From Nocardiopsis coralli (GTDB lineage: Bacteria; Actinomycetota; Actinomycetes; Streptosporangiales; Streptosporangiaceae), in contig NZ_JADBGI010000005.1 of the NCBI RefSeq assembly GCF_014892575.1, positions 1 through 64,000 of the forward strand: 64,000 bases of DNA. The letters are read 5' to 3'. The position numbers and the translations under genes were made by a program. Positions 53,518 through 61,314 of this stretch are shown here, piece after piece. The notes beneath the pieces were generated by a model. The model made no database searches. It was not told the DNA's origin and saw nothing but the letters and a program-made list of their open reading frames with translations. Numbering within the stretch: the stretch's first letter is position 1; each line of letters starts with the position of its first letter.

Positions 53518-53646
53518 TCGTGTAATCTTTTGTTTCTGTGGTAGGCCAATGTATATGGAGCTGGGATCACCAGGAATGCGATGAGGGAGAATGTAAGAGC
53601 CAGTACGGCCGGTCCTTGATTCGTGTGATAGAGATAAAAAGAAAGT
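53514..53646 (-). pseudogene. 3' part of the transposon-split small membrane protein gene (array member 2)
   Basis: Reading away from the transposon, the minus strand gives FYLYHTNQGPAVLALTFSLI then AFLVIPAPYTLAYHRNKRLHE and a TGA (53514-53516). This is the second helix and tail of a paralogue of the neighbouring small membrane proteins. It is in frame with the 5' part at 57371-57615 once the transposon and one target copy are removed. The TGA overlaps the next gene's GTG. Confidence 0.8.
53639..53646. repeat. Target-site duplication, left copy (AAGAAAGT)
   Basis: The 8 bp directly outside the transposon end at 53647. An identical 8 bp follows the other end at 57363-57370. Eight base pairs is the usual ISL3-family duplication. 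Confidence 0.92.
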
Positions 53647-53649
53647 GGC

Positions 53650-54975
53650 TCATCCCAATCGGGGGTGTAGGAGTTGGGGTCTGAAGCCGCCGGTCTCGAG
53701 CAGGCTTCGGGCGATGTAGTTGGTCAGGTTGCGGAACCCGAGTGCGGAGCCGCGCAGGTGTTCGAGCCGTCCGTTGAGCGCCTCGGTCGGCCCGTTGCTG
53801 GTGCCGGGTCGTTCGAAGTAGGCGAGCACGTCAGCGGCTCGCTTCTTCAGGGTCCGGCCCAGGGTGGTGAGCTCGGTGAGCACCTTGGGGACGCCGGCGC
53901 TGAGGTCGGTGATCAGCTTCTCCATGAGCTCGCGGCCACGTTGCCGGTCCTCGTGGCGATAGGCGGCGATCATGCGCTGGTAGACACCCCAGGTCGCCTC
54001 GACCTCGACGTGAGCGTCATCAACGAACAGCGCGCGTAGCCTGTCGCTCTGCTTGTCGGTGAGCAGGTCCGCGCCGGTGTGCAGCGTGCGCCGCGACTTG
54101 TAGAGCGGGTCGTCCCTGAACCCACGGTGCCCGTGGATCGCGAGTTGGACCCGGCGCCGGCACCTGTCGAGGGCGTCACCGGCCAGGCGCACGACGTGGA
54201 AGGGATCCATCACCGTGACCGCGTCCGGGATCTCCTCTGCAGCGGCGGTCTTGAACCCGGTGAAGCCGTCCATCGCGACCACCTCGACCGCGTCACGGAA
54301 GGCGTCGTCGCGGTCGGCGAGCCAGGTCTTGAACGCCGCCTTCGACCGGCCCTCGACCATGTCCAGCAGCCTTGCTGGGCCGGCGCCATCGCGGACCGGG
54401 GTGAGGTCGATGATCACGGTGACGTACTTGTCGCCACGCCTGGTGTGGCGCCAGACGTGCTCATCGACGCCAATGACCTTCACGCCCTCAAACCGCGTGG
54501 GGTCGTTGATCAGCAGCCGCTTGCCTTCAGCCAGGACCGCGTTGTTGGCGGTGTCCCACGCGACCCCGAGTCCCTCGGCGACACGGGCGACGGTGAGGTG
54601 TGCGACCACGATCCCTTCCAGCGCCCACCGCAGCCCGGTGCGCGAGAGCTTCGCGCGTGGCTCCGCCGCGGCGCTGGTGTCTTGGCGCCACACGTGTCCG
54701 CAGTCGGCACAGCGGTAGCGGCGCACTACAACTTCCAGCACGGTCGGTCGCCAGCCCAGCGGCTCGTGGGCCAACCGCCGGATCACGGTGTCACGAGCAG
54801 CGCCTTCGCTGCCGCACCGTCGGTACCACTGATCTGGTTCCACCACGCGGCACGCGAGGACCGCACGATCCGGTTCAAGTCGTTGTCCGGTCACGCTCAG
54901 ACCGAGGCCGTCGAGTCGAGCGAAGGCGGTCAGGTCAGGGCGGCCGAAGCCGGCCGGCGGGGTAGCGTCGGACAC
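53650..54975 (-). CDS. ISL3-family transposase
   Basis: A 441-residue transposase. The N terminus has an HTH/zinc-finger region with cysteines (RYRCADCGHVWRQ); the DDE-type core has VIGVDEHVWRHTRRGDKYVTVIIDL, VVAMDGFTGFKTAA and VMDPFHVVRLAGDALDRCRRRVQ, and the C terminus has ERPGTSNGPTEALNGRLEHLRG, all typical of ISL3. The start is a GTG at 54975 inside the 166-bp end repeat. The stop codon lies within the left terminal repeat, 3 bp from the element's end. Length matches intact ISL3 transposases, so it may be active. Confidence 0.95.
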   Translation of the reverse strand: MSDATPPAGFGRPDLTAFARLDGLGLSVTGQRLEPDRAVLACRVVEPDQWYRRCGSEGAARDTVIRRLAHEPLGWRPTVLEVVVRRYRCADCGHVWRQDTSAAAEPRAKLSRTGLRWALEGIVVAHLTVARVAEGLGVAWDTANNAVLAEGKRLLINDPTRFEGVKVIGVDEHVWRHTRRGDKYVTVIIDLTPVRDGAGPARLLDMVEGRSKAAFKTWLADRDDAFRDAVEVVAMDGFTGFKTAAAEEIPDAVTVMDPFHVVRLAGDALDRCRRRVQLAIHGHRGFRDDPLYKSRRTLHTGADLLTDKQSDRLRALFVDDAHVEVEATWGVYQRMIAAYRHEDRQRGRELMEKLITDLSAGVPKVLTELTTLGRTLKKRAADVLAYFERPGTSNGPTEALNGRLEHLRGSALGFRNLTNYIARSLLETGGFRPQLLHPRLG

Positions 54976-55085
54976 GTCGAGGTCTTTCGGATGGATGGCC
55001 TAGGAACCTCCGTCGTCGGGAGACCTCGACGTCTATCTGCGGACCGACGCGCCCGGCCGACCTACACCGTCATCTGAGAAGACCC
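54920..55085. repeat. Internal copy of the transposon right end
   Basis: This 166 bp matches 57197-57362 with six mismatches by eye. It contains the first ~18 codons of the transposase and an inner version of the terminal repeat whose last bases differ (GACCC instead of GAGCC, plus one more change), so it probably functions poorly as an end. Confidence 0.9.
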
Positions 55086-55289
55086 CTGAAACGTCTTCGA
55101 CGACGACGGGACCGGCGAGGAGGAGGGCGCGGTGAGCTAAAGGAATGGAGCTTGCTCGGCTTCGACGCCGCCGCAAGCTCCGGTGAAACGGTCGGTACTG
55201 GTCGGTCGTCGTCGGTCACCACCGGATGGCGGCGTCCCCCACGCTCGGCGTTTGCGCAGGTCAGCGGCTCGTTCGCCCAGTGGGCGCAT

Positions 55290-55350
55290 CAAGCGATAGA
55301 CGCAAAGCCGACGTGATTAGGTCGTCGGTTCGATTCCGACAGGCGGCTCC
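55290..55350 (+). other. Possible 3' fragment of a tRNA or tmRNA
   Basis: GTCGG-TTCGATT-CCGAC (55324-55340) is a perfect T-stem and T-loop, followed by AGGCGGC and TCC, as in an acceptor 3' strand. Upstream CGAC-N7-GTCG could be a long variable arm. I find no matching 5' acceptor strand, D-arm or anticodon arm, so it is at most a truncated gene. Confidence 0.35.
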
Positions 55351-55358
55351 GGCGAACA

Positions 55359-55390
55359 GCCCCTGACCTGCGGAAACGCAGGGCAGGGGC
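55359..55390 (+). terminator. Strong hairpin behind the tRNA-like fragment
   Basis: GCCCCTGACCTGCG (55359-55372) pairs with CGCAGGGCAGGGGC (55377-55390) with one mismatch around a GAAA tetraloop. The following sequence is only mildly T-rich. It could be the former terminator of the RNA gene. Confidence 0.5.
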
Positions 55391-55607
55391 GGTTCGGTTC
55401 TGGTGGTCGCGCGATGCGCTGGCCTCACGGCTCTGCCCGACACCGACGTCGCTCTCCTCTGCGACGGACCCCTCGCCGGCTGAGCGCTCGCGGCCGGCAT
55501 CCTGTCCGTGTGCCGATAGGCCTCGCACCGCTCGGCAACGCAGCATGGCGTTGCGTCGCGACCTGGCGACGGCTCGGCGGGGCGCGATCGTCTCGTGCGT
55601 TGGCGGA

Positions 55608-55919
55608 CTACGGGAGCTTGGACGCGAGGACGTCGGCCGCCAGGATCTCGGGTGCTGCGCTGAGGAGGTGCTGGTTGGCCATCAGGGCTGCGACGATGGC
55701 GCCGTTGGCGTGGGCGTCGCGAGCGGCCTCGTCGGGGAATGCATCGAAGATCCAGAAGGTGTCGGCGTGGGTCCTGACCGCGAACCAGACAATCGTTCCT
55801 ACTTCTTCGTTGGCGAGTGCGACAGCGCCGGCGAGCAGATCGGCGAGCGCGTCGTGCTGTCCATCGGCCGCGACGATCTTGGCGACGAAGGCATACGGAA
55901 GTGATGCGGGTGTTGACAT
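55608..55919 (-). CDS. ABM-family (antibiotic biosynthesis monooxygenase-like) protein, transposon passenger
   Basis: A 103-residue single-domain protein of the dimeric alpha-beta-barrel ABM/YgiN type: AFVAKIVAADGQHDALADLL, GTIVWFAVRTHADTFWIFDAFPDEAARDAHANG are the typical strands and helix. Members include small quinol monooxygenases and stress-related enzymes without cofactor. AAGGAG lies about 9 bases before the ATG. It is divergent from the GlxA-type regulator gene inside the transposon and is probably its target. Confidence 0.85.
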   Translation of the reverse strand: MSTPASLPYAFVAKIVAADGQHDALADLLAGAVALANEEVGTIVWFAVRTHADTFWIFDAFPDEAARDAHANGAIVAALMANQHLLSAAPEILAADVLASKLP

Positions 55920-56026
55920 GAGGGACTCTCCTTGAAGTCGTGGTTCTTCGTGGGACGAGTTCAGCGTATGACGAGCGAGGGGCGGTGGGGAGTGGCGTAT
56001 ACGGCAGTATTGCTATTGTTTACGTC

Positions 56027-56968
56027 ATGCGTATCGGACTGATCGCGATCGACGGCTGCTTCGGTTCGGCTATCGCGTCGATCATCGACATCGTGCGGGT
56101 GGCCGACGGAGCCCGCGGCGATGTCGACCCGCGGATCGACCCGATCGAACTCGCCATCCTCGGACCGAAACGGCGAGTGACCACGACGGCATCGATGACC
56201 CTGTCGGTGGACCACCCGCTGTCGGAGTCCGGAGAGTTCGACGTGGTCGTCGTCCCTGCGCTTGGAACCCTTACGGCCGCCGCTACCAACGACGCCCTCC
56301 AGAGCCGAGATGCTCGTTCGGTCATCGCCTCGCTCGGGCGCCTCGACGAGGCGACCACCCGGATCGCCGCGGCGTGCACCGGCGTGTTCGCTGTCGCCGA
56401 GACCGGACGGATGTATCATCGGCGGGCGACGACCAGCTGGTTCCTGGGGCCGGAGTTCCTGAAGCGCTATCCGACCGTCGCCCTCGATCTCGACACCATG
56501 GTCGTGGTCGACGGGAACCTCGTCACCGCCGGCGCCGCGTTCGCCCACATCGACCTCGCGCTCTCACTCGTGCGATCGATCAGCCCCGACCTGGCCCAAC
56601 ATGTCGCCAAGCTCCTCATCATCGACGAGCGCCCGTCGCAGGCGGCCTTCGTCGCCTACGAACATCTCCGGCACGAGGACCCGATCGTCGTCGAGTTCGA
56701 ACGCTTCGTGCGCGCCCGCCTGGACGAACCGTTCAACGTCGCCTTCGTCGCGCAGTCGCTCGGCACCAGCCGGCGCACCCTCGAACGACGAGTCCGTGCG
56801 GCGCTCAACCTCACTCCGCTCGGCTTCGTCCAACGGCTTCGCATCGAACGAGCTCGGCACCTCTCAGCAACCACGGACCTCACCTCCGCCGAGATCGCGC
56901 TACGGGTCGGCTACGCGAACGCCGAGACTCTGCGCTCCCTCCTGCGTAGGGAGCGACGCCGTTCCTGA
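56027..56968 (+). CDS. GlxA/AraC-family regulator, transposon passenger
   Basis: A 313-residue regulator. The N-terminal half is a DJ-1/PfpI-like amidotransferase fold (MRIGLIAIDGCFGSAIASII, VVVPALGTL, AAACTGVFAVAETG with the elbow Cys), as in GlxA proteins. The C-terminal half has two AraC helix-turn-helices (NVAFVAQSLGTSRRTLERRV and TSAEIALRVGYANAETLRSLL). The ATG at 56027 fits the conserved start; upstream TATTGT at 56014-56019 lies 7 bp before it, suggesting a leaderless message. It likely controls the divergent ABM gene. Confidence 0.85.
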   Translation: MRIGLIAIDGCFGSAIASIIDIVRVADGARGDVDPRIDPIELAILGPKRRVTTTASMTLSVDHPLSESGEFDVVVVPALGTLTAAATNDALQSRDARSVIASLGRLDEATTRIAAACTGVFAVAETGRMYHRRATTSWFLGPEFLKRYPTVALDLDTMVVVDGNLVTAGAAFAHIDLALSLVRSISPDLAQHVAKLLIIDERPSQAAFVAYEHLRHEDPIVVEFERFVRARLDEPFNVAFVAQSLGTSRRTLERRVRAALNLTPLGFVQRLRIERARHLSATTDLTSAEIALRVGYANAETLRSLLRRERRRS

Positions 56969-57196
56969 CCTATCGCCATTCCTGTAGCCGGTGTGCTAGT
57001 GCTCGACTGGAACCACCTCTCAGCACGTCGCGTCGACGCTCCTGCGTCGCCCCTGGACGACCCACTCGACACGCCCGCAGCACAGGCCATGTGACGTGTC
57101 CCGGCTTCCCGGACGGTCGGGGTTGGGTGGCTGTGATGTCGCTGCGTTCTCGTCGAGAGGATCAGCAGACCCGATCAGAGTCGATTGGGATGAGAC
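56969..57196. other. Transposon passenger region, non-coding
   Basis: About 230 bp between the GlxA-type gene and the right-end repeat. No gene or clear structure recognised. Confidence 0.4.
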
Positions 57197-57362
57197 GCGA
57201 AGGCGGTCAGGTCAGGGCGGCCGAAGCCGGCCGGCGGGGTAGCGTCGGTCACGTCGAGGTCTTTCGGATGGATGGCGTAGGAACCTCCGTCGTCGGGAGA
57301 TCTCGACGTCTATCTGCGGACCGACGCGCCCGGCCGACCTACACCCTCATCTGGGAAGAGCC
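57197..57362. repeat. Outer right end of the transposon
   Basis: The 166-bp counterpart of 54920-55085. Its terminal bases match the left inverted repeat better than the inner copy does, and the target duplication follows it directly, so this is the end that was used in the last transposition. Confidence 0.9.
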
Positions 57363-57615
57363 AAGAAAGTCCGGCGAGGATGAGGGTGGGTATGAAGGTT
57401 GCTGCTATGAGAGGAAGCCGGATGTGGTCTTCAGGGTGCTCGGGAGGTTCTTGTAGATAGTGGACGAAGGAAAACGGGCCCCTGCAGGCAAGCCAGTATG
57501 CCAGTCCTTGTTTCTGTCTCGAGGTTGCCTCCGAAGTCGTCAGGGGTTCCTCATGAGTCTTTTCGGGCACCAGTATCCCCGCTTCGGGTGCGTTCCTCGA
57601 ATCAAGGCCTCTCAT
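57363..57615 (-). pseudogene. 5' part of the transposon-split small membrane protein gene (array member 2)
   Basis: From the ATG at 57615 (AGGAACC just before it) the minus strand encodes a hydrophilic start, FSFVHYLQEPPEHPEDHIRL, then helix 1 (LPLIAATFIPTLILAGLS). It then enters the transposon, where 18 foreign residues precede a stop at 57310. Joined to 53514-53638 across one target copy it yields a two-helix protein of about 125 residues with the same plan as its neighbours. The first coordinates include the right-hand target duplication (57363-57370). Confidence 0.8.
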
Positions 57616-57633
57616 GGTTCCTGCGCTTCTCGT

Positions 57634-57951
57634 TCATGAATCTCTCAGGTTTTTCTTCCCTCCCATCCTCATCCAGAGGATCAGCTTGGGTAGGATCCAT
57701 ATCGAGAAATAAAAGAATGCCATGAGGGAGAATATGGCAATCAAGAGAGGATCATTCTGAAGGTAGCTCACGAAAGTGAACCCCAGGAGTGCCAGCAAGC
57801 CGAGAGAACTGGCGGCGATGTAGTCGATCCATTGCCGTGAAGTTGGATGGTTGGGCATCTTCCACTTGGCGCCGAAAGAAAGAAGGCTTGAACGTGCCAG
57901 GCGTTCAATTATGTCTACGTGCCTTGCATTTCCTTCATGTTCGTTCTCCAT
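57634..57951 (-). CDS. Small two-helix membrane protein, array member 1 (candidate immunity protein)
   Basis: A 105-residue protein: hydrophilic start (MENEHEGNARHVDIIERLAR), helix 1 (YIAASSLGLLALLGFTFVSY), helix 2 (LLIAIFSLMAFFYFSIWILP), then KLILWMRMGGKKNLRDS. It is the first gene behind the Rhs gene (102 bp gap) and clearly related to the 93-residue protein at 52724. Base composition is lower in GC than the surrounding genome. Immunity function is inferred from position and the presence of paralogues. Confidence 0.78.
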   Translation of the reverse strand: MENEHEGNARHVDIIERLARSSLLSFGAKWKMPNHPTSRQWIDYIAASSLGLLALLGFTFVSYLQNDPLLIAIFSLMAFFYFSIWILPKLILWMRMGGKKNLRDS

Positions 57952-58053
57952 TTTTCACGCCCCCTTTCAGTGTTCATTTAGTGTTTGTTTGAGGCGGGCG
58001 CCTTGCTGGAGGTCGCCCGCCTCGTTTCTGCATGTCTGTCAATGGGTCATATG

Positions 58054-61000
58054 TCAGAACACCGTTGTGCCTACTTCTGTCACAGCGGCACCGCTTACAG
58101 GGTCAGGGAATGCTCCACCAACGCCCCCGCTGGCCATGCCTCGGAACGTCGCCTCTCGAACCTGACCCTGCGAGCCACCGGAAGCGATCGCACCCATTCC
58201 TCCAGCAGCACCTCCGATGGCCATACCACCCACTACGCCAGCAGTCGCGCATACTAGGAAGGCTGCCGTGCAAGTGAGAAACATACCCACTCCGAAGAGC
58301 CCGGTAGCGAGTCCAGACGCCATGTCACCGTGATCGACCGCGCTCATGAGCCCGGTGGGGTCGGTGCGGTTGATGGGGTCGCCCATGGCGTAGGCGTAGT
58401 TGTTCATCTCCTGGCGGGAGGGGTCGGCCTGGGTGAAGTTGAGCGTCATCGCGTCCAGGAACCGGTGTCCCAGGTGGGTGGTCCCGTCCAGGAACTGGTA
58501 CGCACCGGTGAACCCGAACGGGTTGAGCTCACCGGCCCGGCTGTCCTCGTCGACCTCGTCGGTGCGTTCGCCGAACGGGGTGTACTCATAGACCGCGTCC
58601 GGGGCCTCGGCCTCCGAGCCCTCGGCGGTCAGCGCCAACACCGTGTTCTGGTGGTCGGTGGTGTAGTGGAAGCGCTCCTCGTCCTCCCAGGCCACCATCG
58701 AGACCAGCTCCCCGGCGGGGTCGCGCACGTAACTGGTGCGCTCGCCCTCGGAGGCGATGTTGGTCGTGCCCAGCGCGGTGTTGGAGAGCTGGCGCTCCAC
58801 ACGCTCGCCATCGTCGCCGTCCTCGACGTCGGTGATGCCGCGGATCTGGGTCTGGTCGGTGGTGTCGTAACTCAGCGACCGGGCCAGGTCCCCGTCACCG
58901 TCTTCCGAACGCAGCATCTGGTCGGTGGGGCTGTACTCGTACGTGGTGCCGCCCCGGGTGACCATGTTGCCCGCGTCGTCGTGCTCCACCCCGGTTCCGC
59001 GGGCGTCGGTGACCTGGTCGGCGTCGTTGTAGGACCACTCCTCACCGTCGGCCGAGACGAGGTTGCCGGCCTCGTCGTAGGAGTAATCGATCTGCCCGTT
59101 GCTGGTCAGCCGGTCCAGCCCGTCGTAGGTGAACTCCTCCGTGGTGCCGTCCACGGTGCGCTCGGAGAGCTTGTCGGAGTCGTCCTCACCGCTGGTCCAG
59201 GAGTAGGAAGCACTCAAGAGCTCTTGGCCCTCGGCGCCGGTGGCAGTGATGGAGGTCAGGCGTCCGGAGTCGTCGTAGCTGCGGTCCTCCTCGGCCCCGT
59301 CCGGGTGGGTGGTGTTGGTGCGCTGGTTGTTCTCGTCGTGGCTGAAGGTGGTCTCGGCCCCGGTGATGTCGAGCAGCGAGGTCAGCCGGAACGCGTCGTC
59401 GAAGGAGTACTCGGTGGTGCGCCCGTGCTCGGTGAACTCGGTGACGTTGCCGACCGCGTCGTAGGCATACTCCGTGCTCTCCTCGTCCGAGGAATCGCTG
59501 CGCACGCTCTGGAGCAGGTCACCGCGGGCGTTGAAGGTGAACTCAGTGCTCACCTGGTCGGTGTGGGTGGCCACCAACCGCCCGTTGTCGTCGTAGGAGT
59601 GCGACTGGATGAGCTCGCCGTCGTGGCTGATGGACACGACCCGGTCGAGGCGGTCGTAGCCGTACTCCAGCGTCTGGCCGTTGCCGTCGGTGACCGAGGT
59701 GACCCGGGACAGCGAGTCGTAGGTGAACTCCATCGACCCCATCGGCCCGGGTTCGTGCTGGGCCACCATGTTGCCCGCGTCGTCGTAGTCGAACGTGGTC
59801 CGGTTGCCGTTGGCGTCGGTGGCCGAGGAGGGTGTGCCGTCGTTGTTGTAGTGCATGGACGAGAGCAGGATGTCCTCGTCCTCGGAGTAGGCCCGCATCA
59901 TGTTGCCGGCCTCGTCGTAGGTGAAGGACAGTTCGTTGCCGTCGGGCCCGGTGAACGAGGTCGGTTTGGCCGGGTTCGCGCTGTCGCCATAGCCCACGGC
60001 CGTCTCCGCCCCGGTGGGCAGTTCGGTGCCGATGAGGTTGTTGGCGTCGTCGTAGTCATAGCTGACCGAGGCTTCCAGGGCGTCGGTGGTGGAGGCGACG
60101 TCGGAGTTGGCGGTCCACTCCTGGGAGCGGGTGTTGCCGACCTGGTCGGTGGCCTCGGTCTGGCGCCCCATGTCATCGAACTCGTGGGTGGATTCGCCGC
60201 CGCCCGGGTCGGTGACCGTGGTGGAGGTTCCGTCGCCGTCGCCGTGGTCGAAGCTGTAGGTCGCCCCGTCCTCGCCGTAGGGCTCGGTGAAGGAGGTGAC
60301 CCGCCCCTGGGCGTCGTAGGACAGCTCCCACACGGCGCCTTCGGGGTCGGTGATCTCGGTGAGGTAGCCGTCCTCATAGGCGAAGTCGATGTCGTTGCCG
60401 GCGCGGTCGGTGATGGTGTCCGGCTGCCGGGTGGACTCGCCCCCGTAGGTGTAGGAGGCGGCCGTCTCTCCGGTGGGGTCGGTGACCTCGGTGGGCCGGT
60501 TGGCGCCGGTGTCCCAGTCCAGTGAGGTCGAGCGGTTCTGGGAGTCGTTGATGGCGATCAGGTCGCCGCCGTTGGAGTAGACGAAGTCGTTGGTGTTGCC
60601 GTTGCGGTCGGCGTGGGTGATGGCCCACCCGTTGGCGTCGAAGTACCAGACCTCGTCCTCGAACTCACCCCGGGTATAGGTGAGCGCGTAGTGGCCGTTG
60701 TCGAGCTCGGTCAGGGTCGCATTCAGCCCGGCGGGTGAGTCGTATCCGCCGTCGCCGTCCTCCATGAACTCATCGCAGGAGCCGGTGGGGCCGTGGAAGG
60801 CGATGCGGTCGGACTCGAACTTCAGGCCGATGTCGCGCCCGTAGGAGTGCTTCCACTGCTGGTTGAGGTCGCGGGAGTTGTAGACGCTGTTCAACCCGAG
60901 ATGGACGCCGGTGCCGCCGACGGTCAGATCGCGGTGGCGGATCACGGCGTTGCCGTTCTCCAGGTTGATGTCCACGTCGAGGCGGTCGCTGATCTGGTGG

Positions 61001-61314
61001 CGCTGCATCGGGTGCCAGTCGGCGATCCCGAGGTTCTCCTCGCCCGTGGAACAGGTCCAGGCGGGGCTGCGCTCGGCCTCGTCCTCGTCCTGCTCGTCGG
61101 GCCCGGCCGGTTCCCAGGCCTCGTCCGGCGGATCTTGGGCTTGGTGTTCGCCGGTGGCTTCGCCGGGTTCGAAGGTCTCGGGGACCGGGACGGTGCGGTC
61201 GTGCGGGGAGTGGGGGTCGGTGTCGGCCAGTGCGGGGGGTGCGTGCACGAGGGACGCGGTCAGGGTCGCGGCAGCTGTGGTGGCCACGATGGCCCGGGGT
61301 AGGTGCCATCTCAC
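58054..61314 (-). CDS. Secreted Rhs/YD-repeat protein with hydrophobic C-terminal tip
   Basis: A 1086-residue protein. The start is taken as the GTG at 61314, giving a clean Sec signal (VRWHLPRAIVATTAAATLTA to HAPPALA/DT); the longer frame adds a proline-rich stretch before it. Residues ~90-230 are the Rhs N-terminal part; ~230-930 hold many YD repeats (for example TTFDYDDAGNMVAQ, LEYGYDRLDRVVSISHDG), which form a toxin-enclosing shell. The core ends at NPFGFTGAYQFLDGTTHLG to NRTDPTGL. After it come only ~97 residues with a glycine-rich hydrophobic hairpin (LFGVGMFLTCTAAFLVCATA, GVVGGMAIGGAAGG). This tip resembles no nuclease; a membrane-acting toxin is possible. Small membrane proteins follow. 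Confidence 0.87.
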   Translation of the reverse strand: MRWHLPRAIVATTAAATLTASLVHAPPALADTDPHSPHDRTVPVPETFEPGEATGEHQAQDPPDEAWEPAGPDEQDEDEAERSPAWTCSTGEENLGIADWHPMQRHQISDRLDVDINLENGNAVIRHRDLTVGGTGVHLGLNSVYNSRDLNQQWKHSYGRDIGLKFESDRIAFHGPTGSCDEFMEDGDGGYDSPAGLNATLTELDNGHYALTYTRGEFEDEVWYFDANGWAITHADRNGNTNDFVYSNGGDLIAINDSQNRSTSLDWDTGANRPTEVTDPTGETAASYTYGGESTRQPDTITDRAGNDIDFAYEDGYLTEITDPEGAVWELSYDAQGRVTSFTEPYGEDGATYSFDHGDGDGTSTTVTDPGGGESTHEFDDMGRQTEATDQVGNTRSQEWTANSDVASTTDALEASVSYDYDDANNLIGTELPTGAETAVGYGDSANPAKPTSFTGPDGNELSFTYDEAGNMMRAYSEDEDILLSSMHYNNDGTPSSATDANGNRTTFDYDDAGNMVAQHEPGPMGSMEFTYDSLSRVTSVTDGNGQTLEYGYDRLDRVVSISHDGELIQSHSYDDNGRLVATHTDQVSTEFTFNARGDLLQSVRSDSSDEESTEYAYDAVGNVTEFTEHGRTTEYSFDDAFRLTSLLDITGAETTFSHDENNQRTNTTHPDGAEEDRSYDDSGRLTSITATGAEGQELLSASYSWTSGEDDSDKLSERTVDGTTEEFTYDGLDRLTSNGQIDYSYDEAGNLVSADGEEWSYNDADQVTDARGTGVEHDDAGNMVTRGGTTYEYSPTDQMLRSEDGDGDLARSLSYDTTDQTQIRGITDVEDGDDGERVERQLSNTALGTTNIASEGERTSYVRDPAGELVSMVAWEDEERFHYTTDHQNTVLALTAEGSEAEAPDAVYEYTPFGERTDEVDEDSRAGELNPFGFTGAYQFLDGTTHLGHRFLDAMTLNFTQADPSRQEMNNYAYAMGDPINRTDPTGLMSAVDHGDMASGLATGLFGVGMFLTCTAAFLVCATAGVVGGMAIGGAAGGMGAIASGGSQGQVREATFRGMASGGVGGAFPDPVSGAAVTEVGTTVF

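Larger units (their letters stand above)
55086..55607. other. Transposon passenger region without a clear gene
   Basis: Contains a 9-bp inverted repeat GGAGCTTGC/GCAAGCTCC (55147-55155 and 55173-55181), a tRNA-like T-arm at 55324-55340, and a strong hairpin at 55359-55390. The minus-strand frames here look like the spurious ORFs that commonly arise opposite tRNA genes. Confidence 0.5.
53647..57362 (-). mobile_element. ISL3-family transposon with passenger genes (3,716 bp)
   Basis: The outer ends are 25-bp inverted repeats: GGCTCATCCC...GGTGTAGG at 53647-53671 and its counterpart GGCTCTTCCC...GGTGTAGG on the minus strand at 57338-57362, with about 20 matches. Flanks are perfect 8-bp duplications AAGAAAGT. 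Inside are an intact ISL3 transposase, an internal second copy of the right end (54920-55085), a tRNA-like fragment with hairpin, an ABM-type monooxygenase gene and a GlxA-type regulator gene. ISL3-family elements with passenger genes are known, and this fits that form. It splits a small membrane-protein gene, so the insertion is more recent than the array. Confidence 0.9.

Noticed and set aside
55261..55546. Minus-strand frames with ESNRRPN-like and CRNRTDD-like ends in the transposon cargo
   Set aside because: These are the type of spurious proteins commonly produced opposite tRNA-like sequences; the T-arm is on the other strand.
58330..60525. 731-residue Val/Gly-rich frame opposite the Rhs gene
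   Set aside because: Complement of the YD-repeat coding sequence; its regularity mirrors the repeats.
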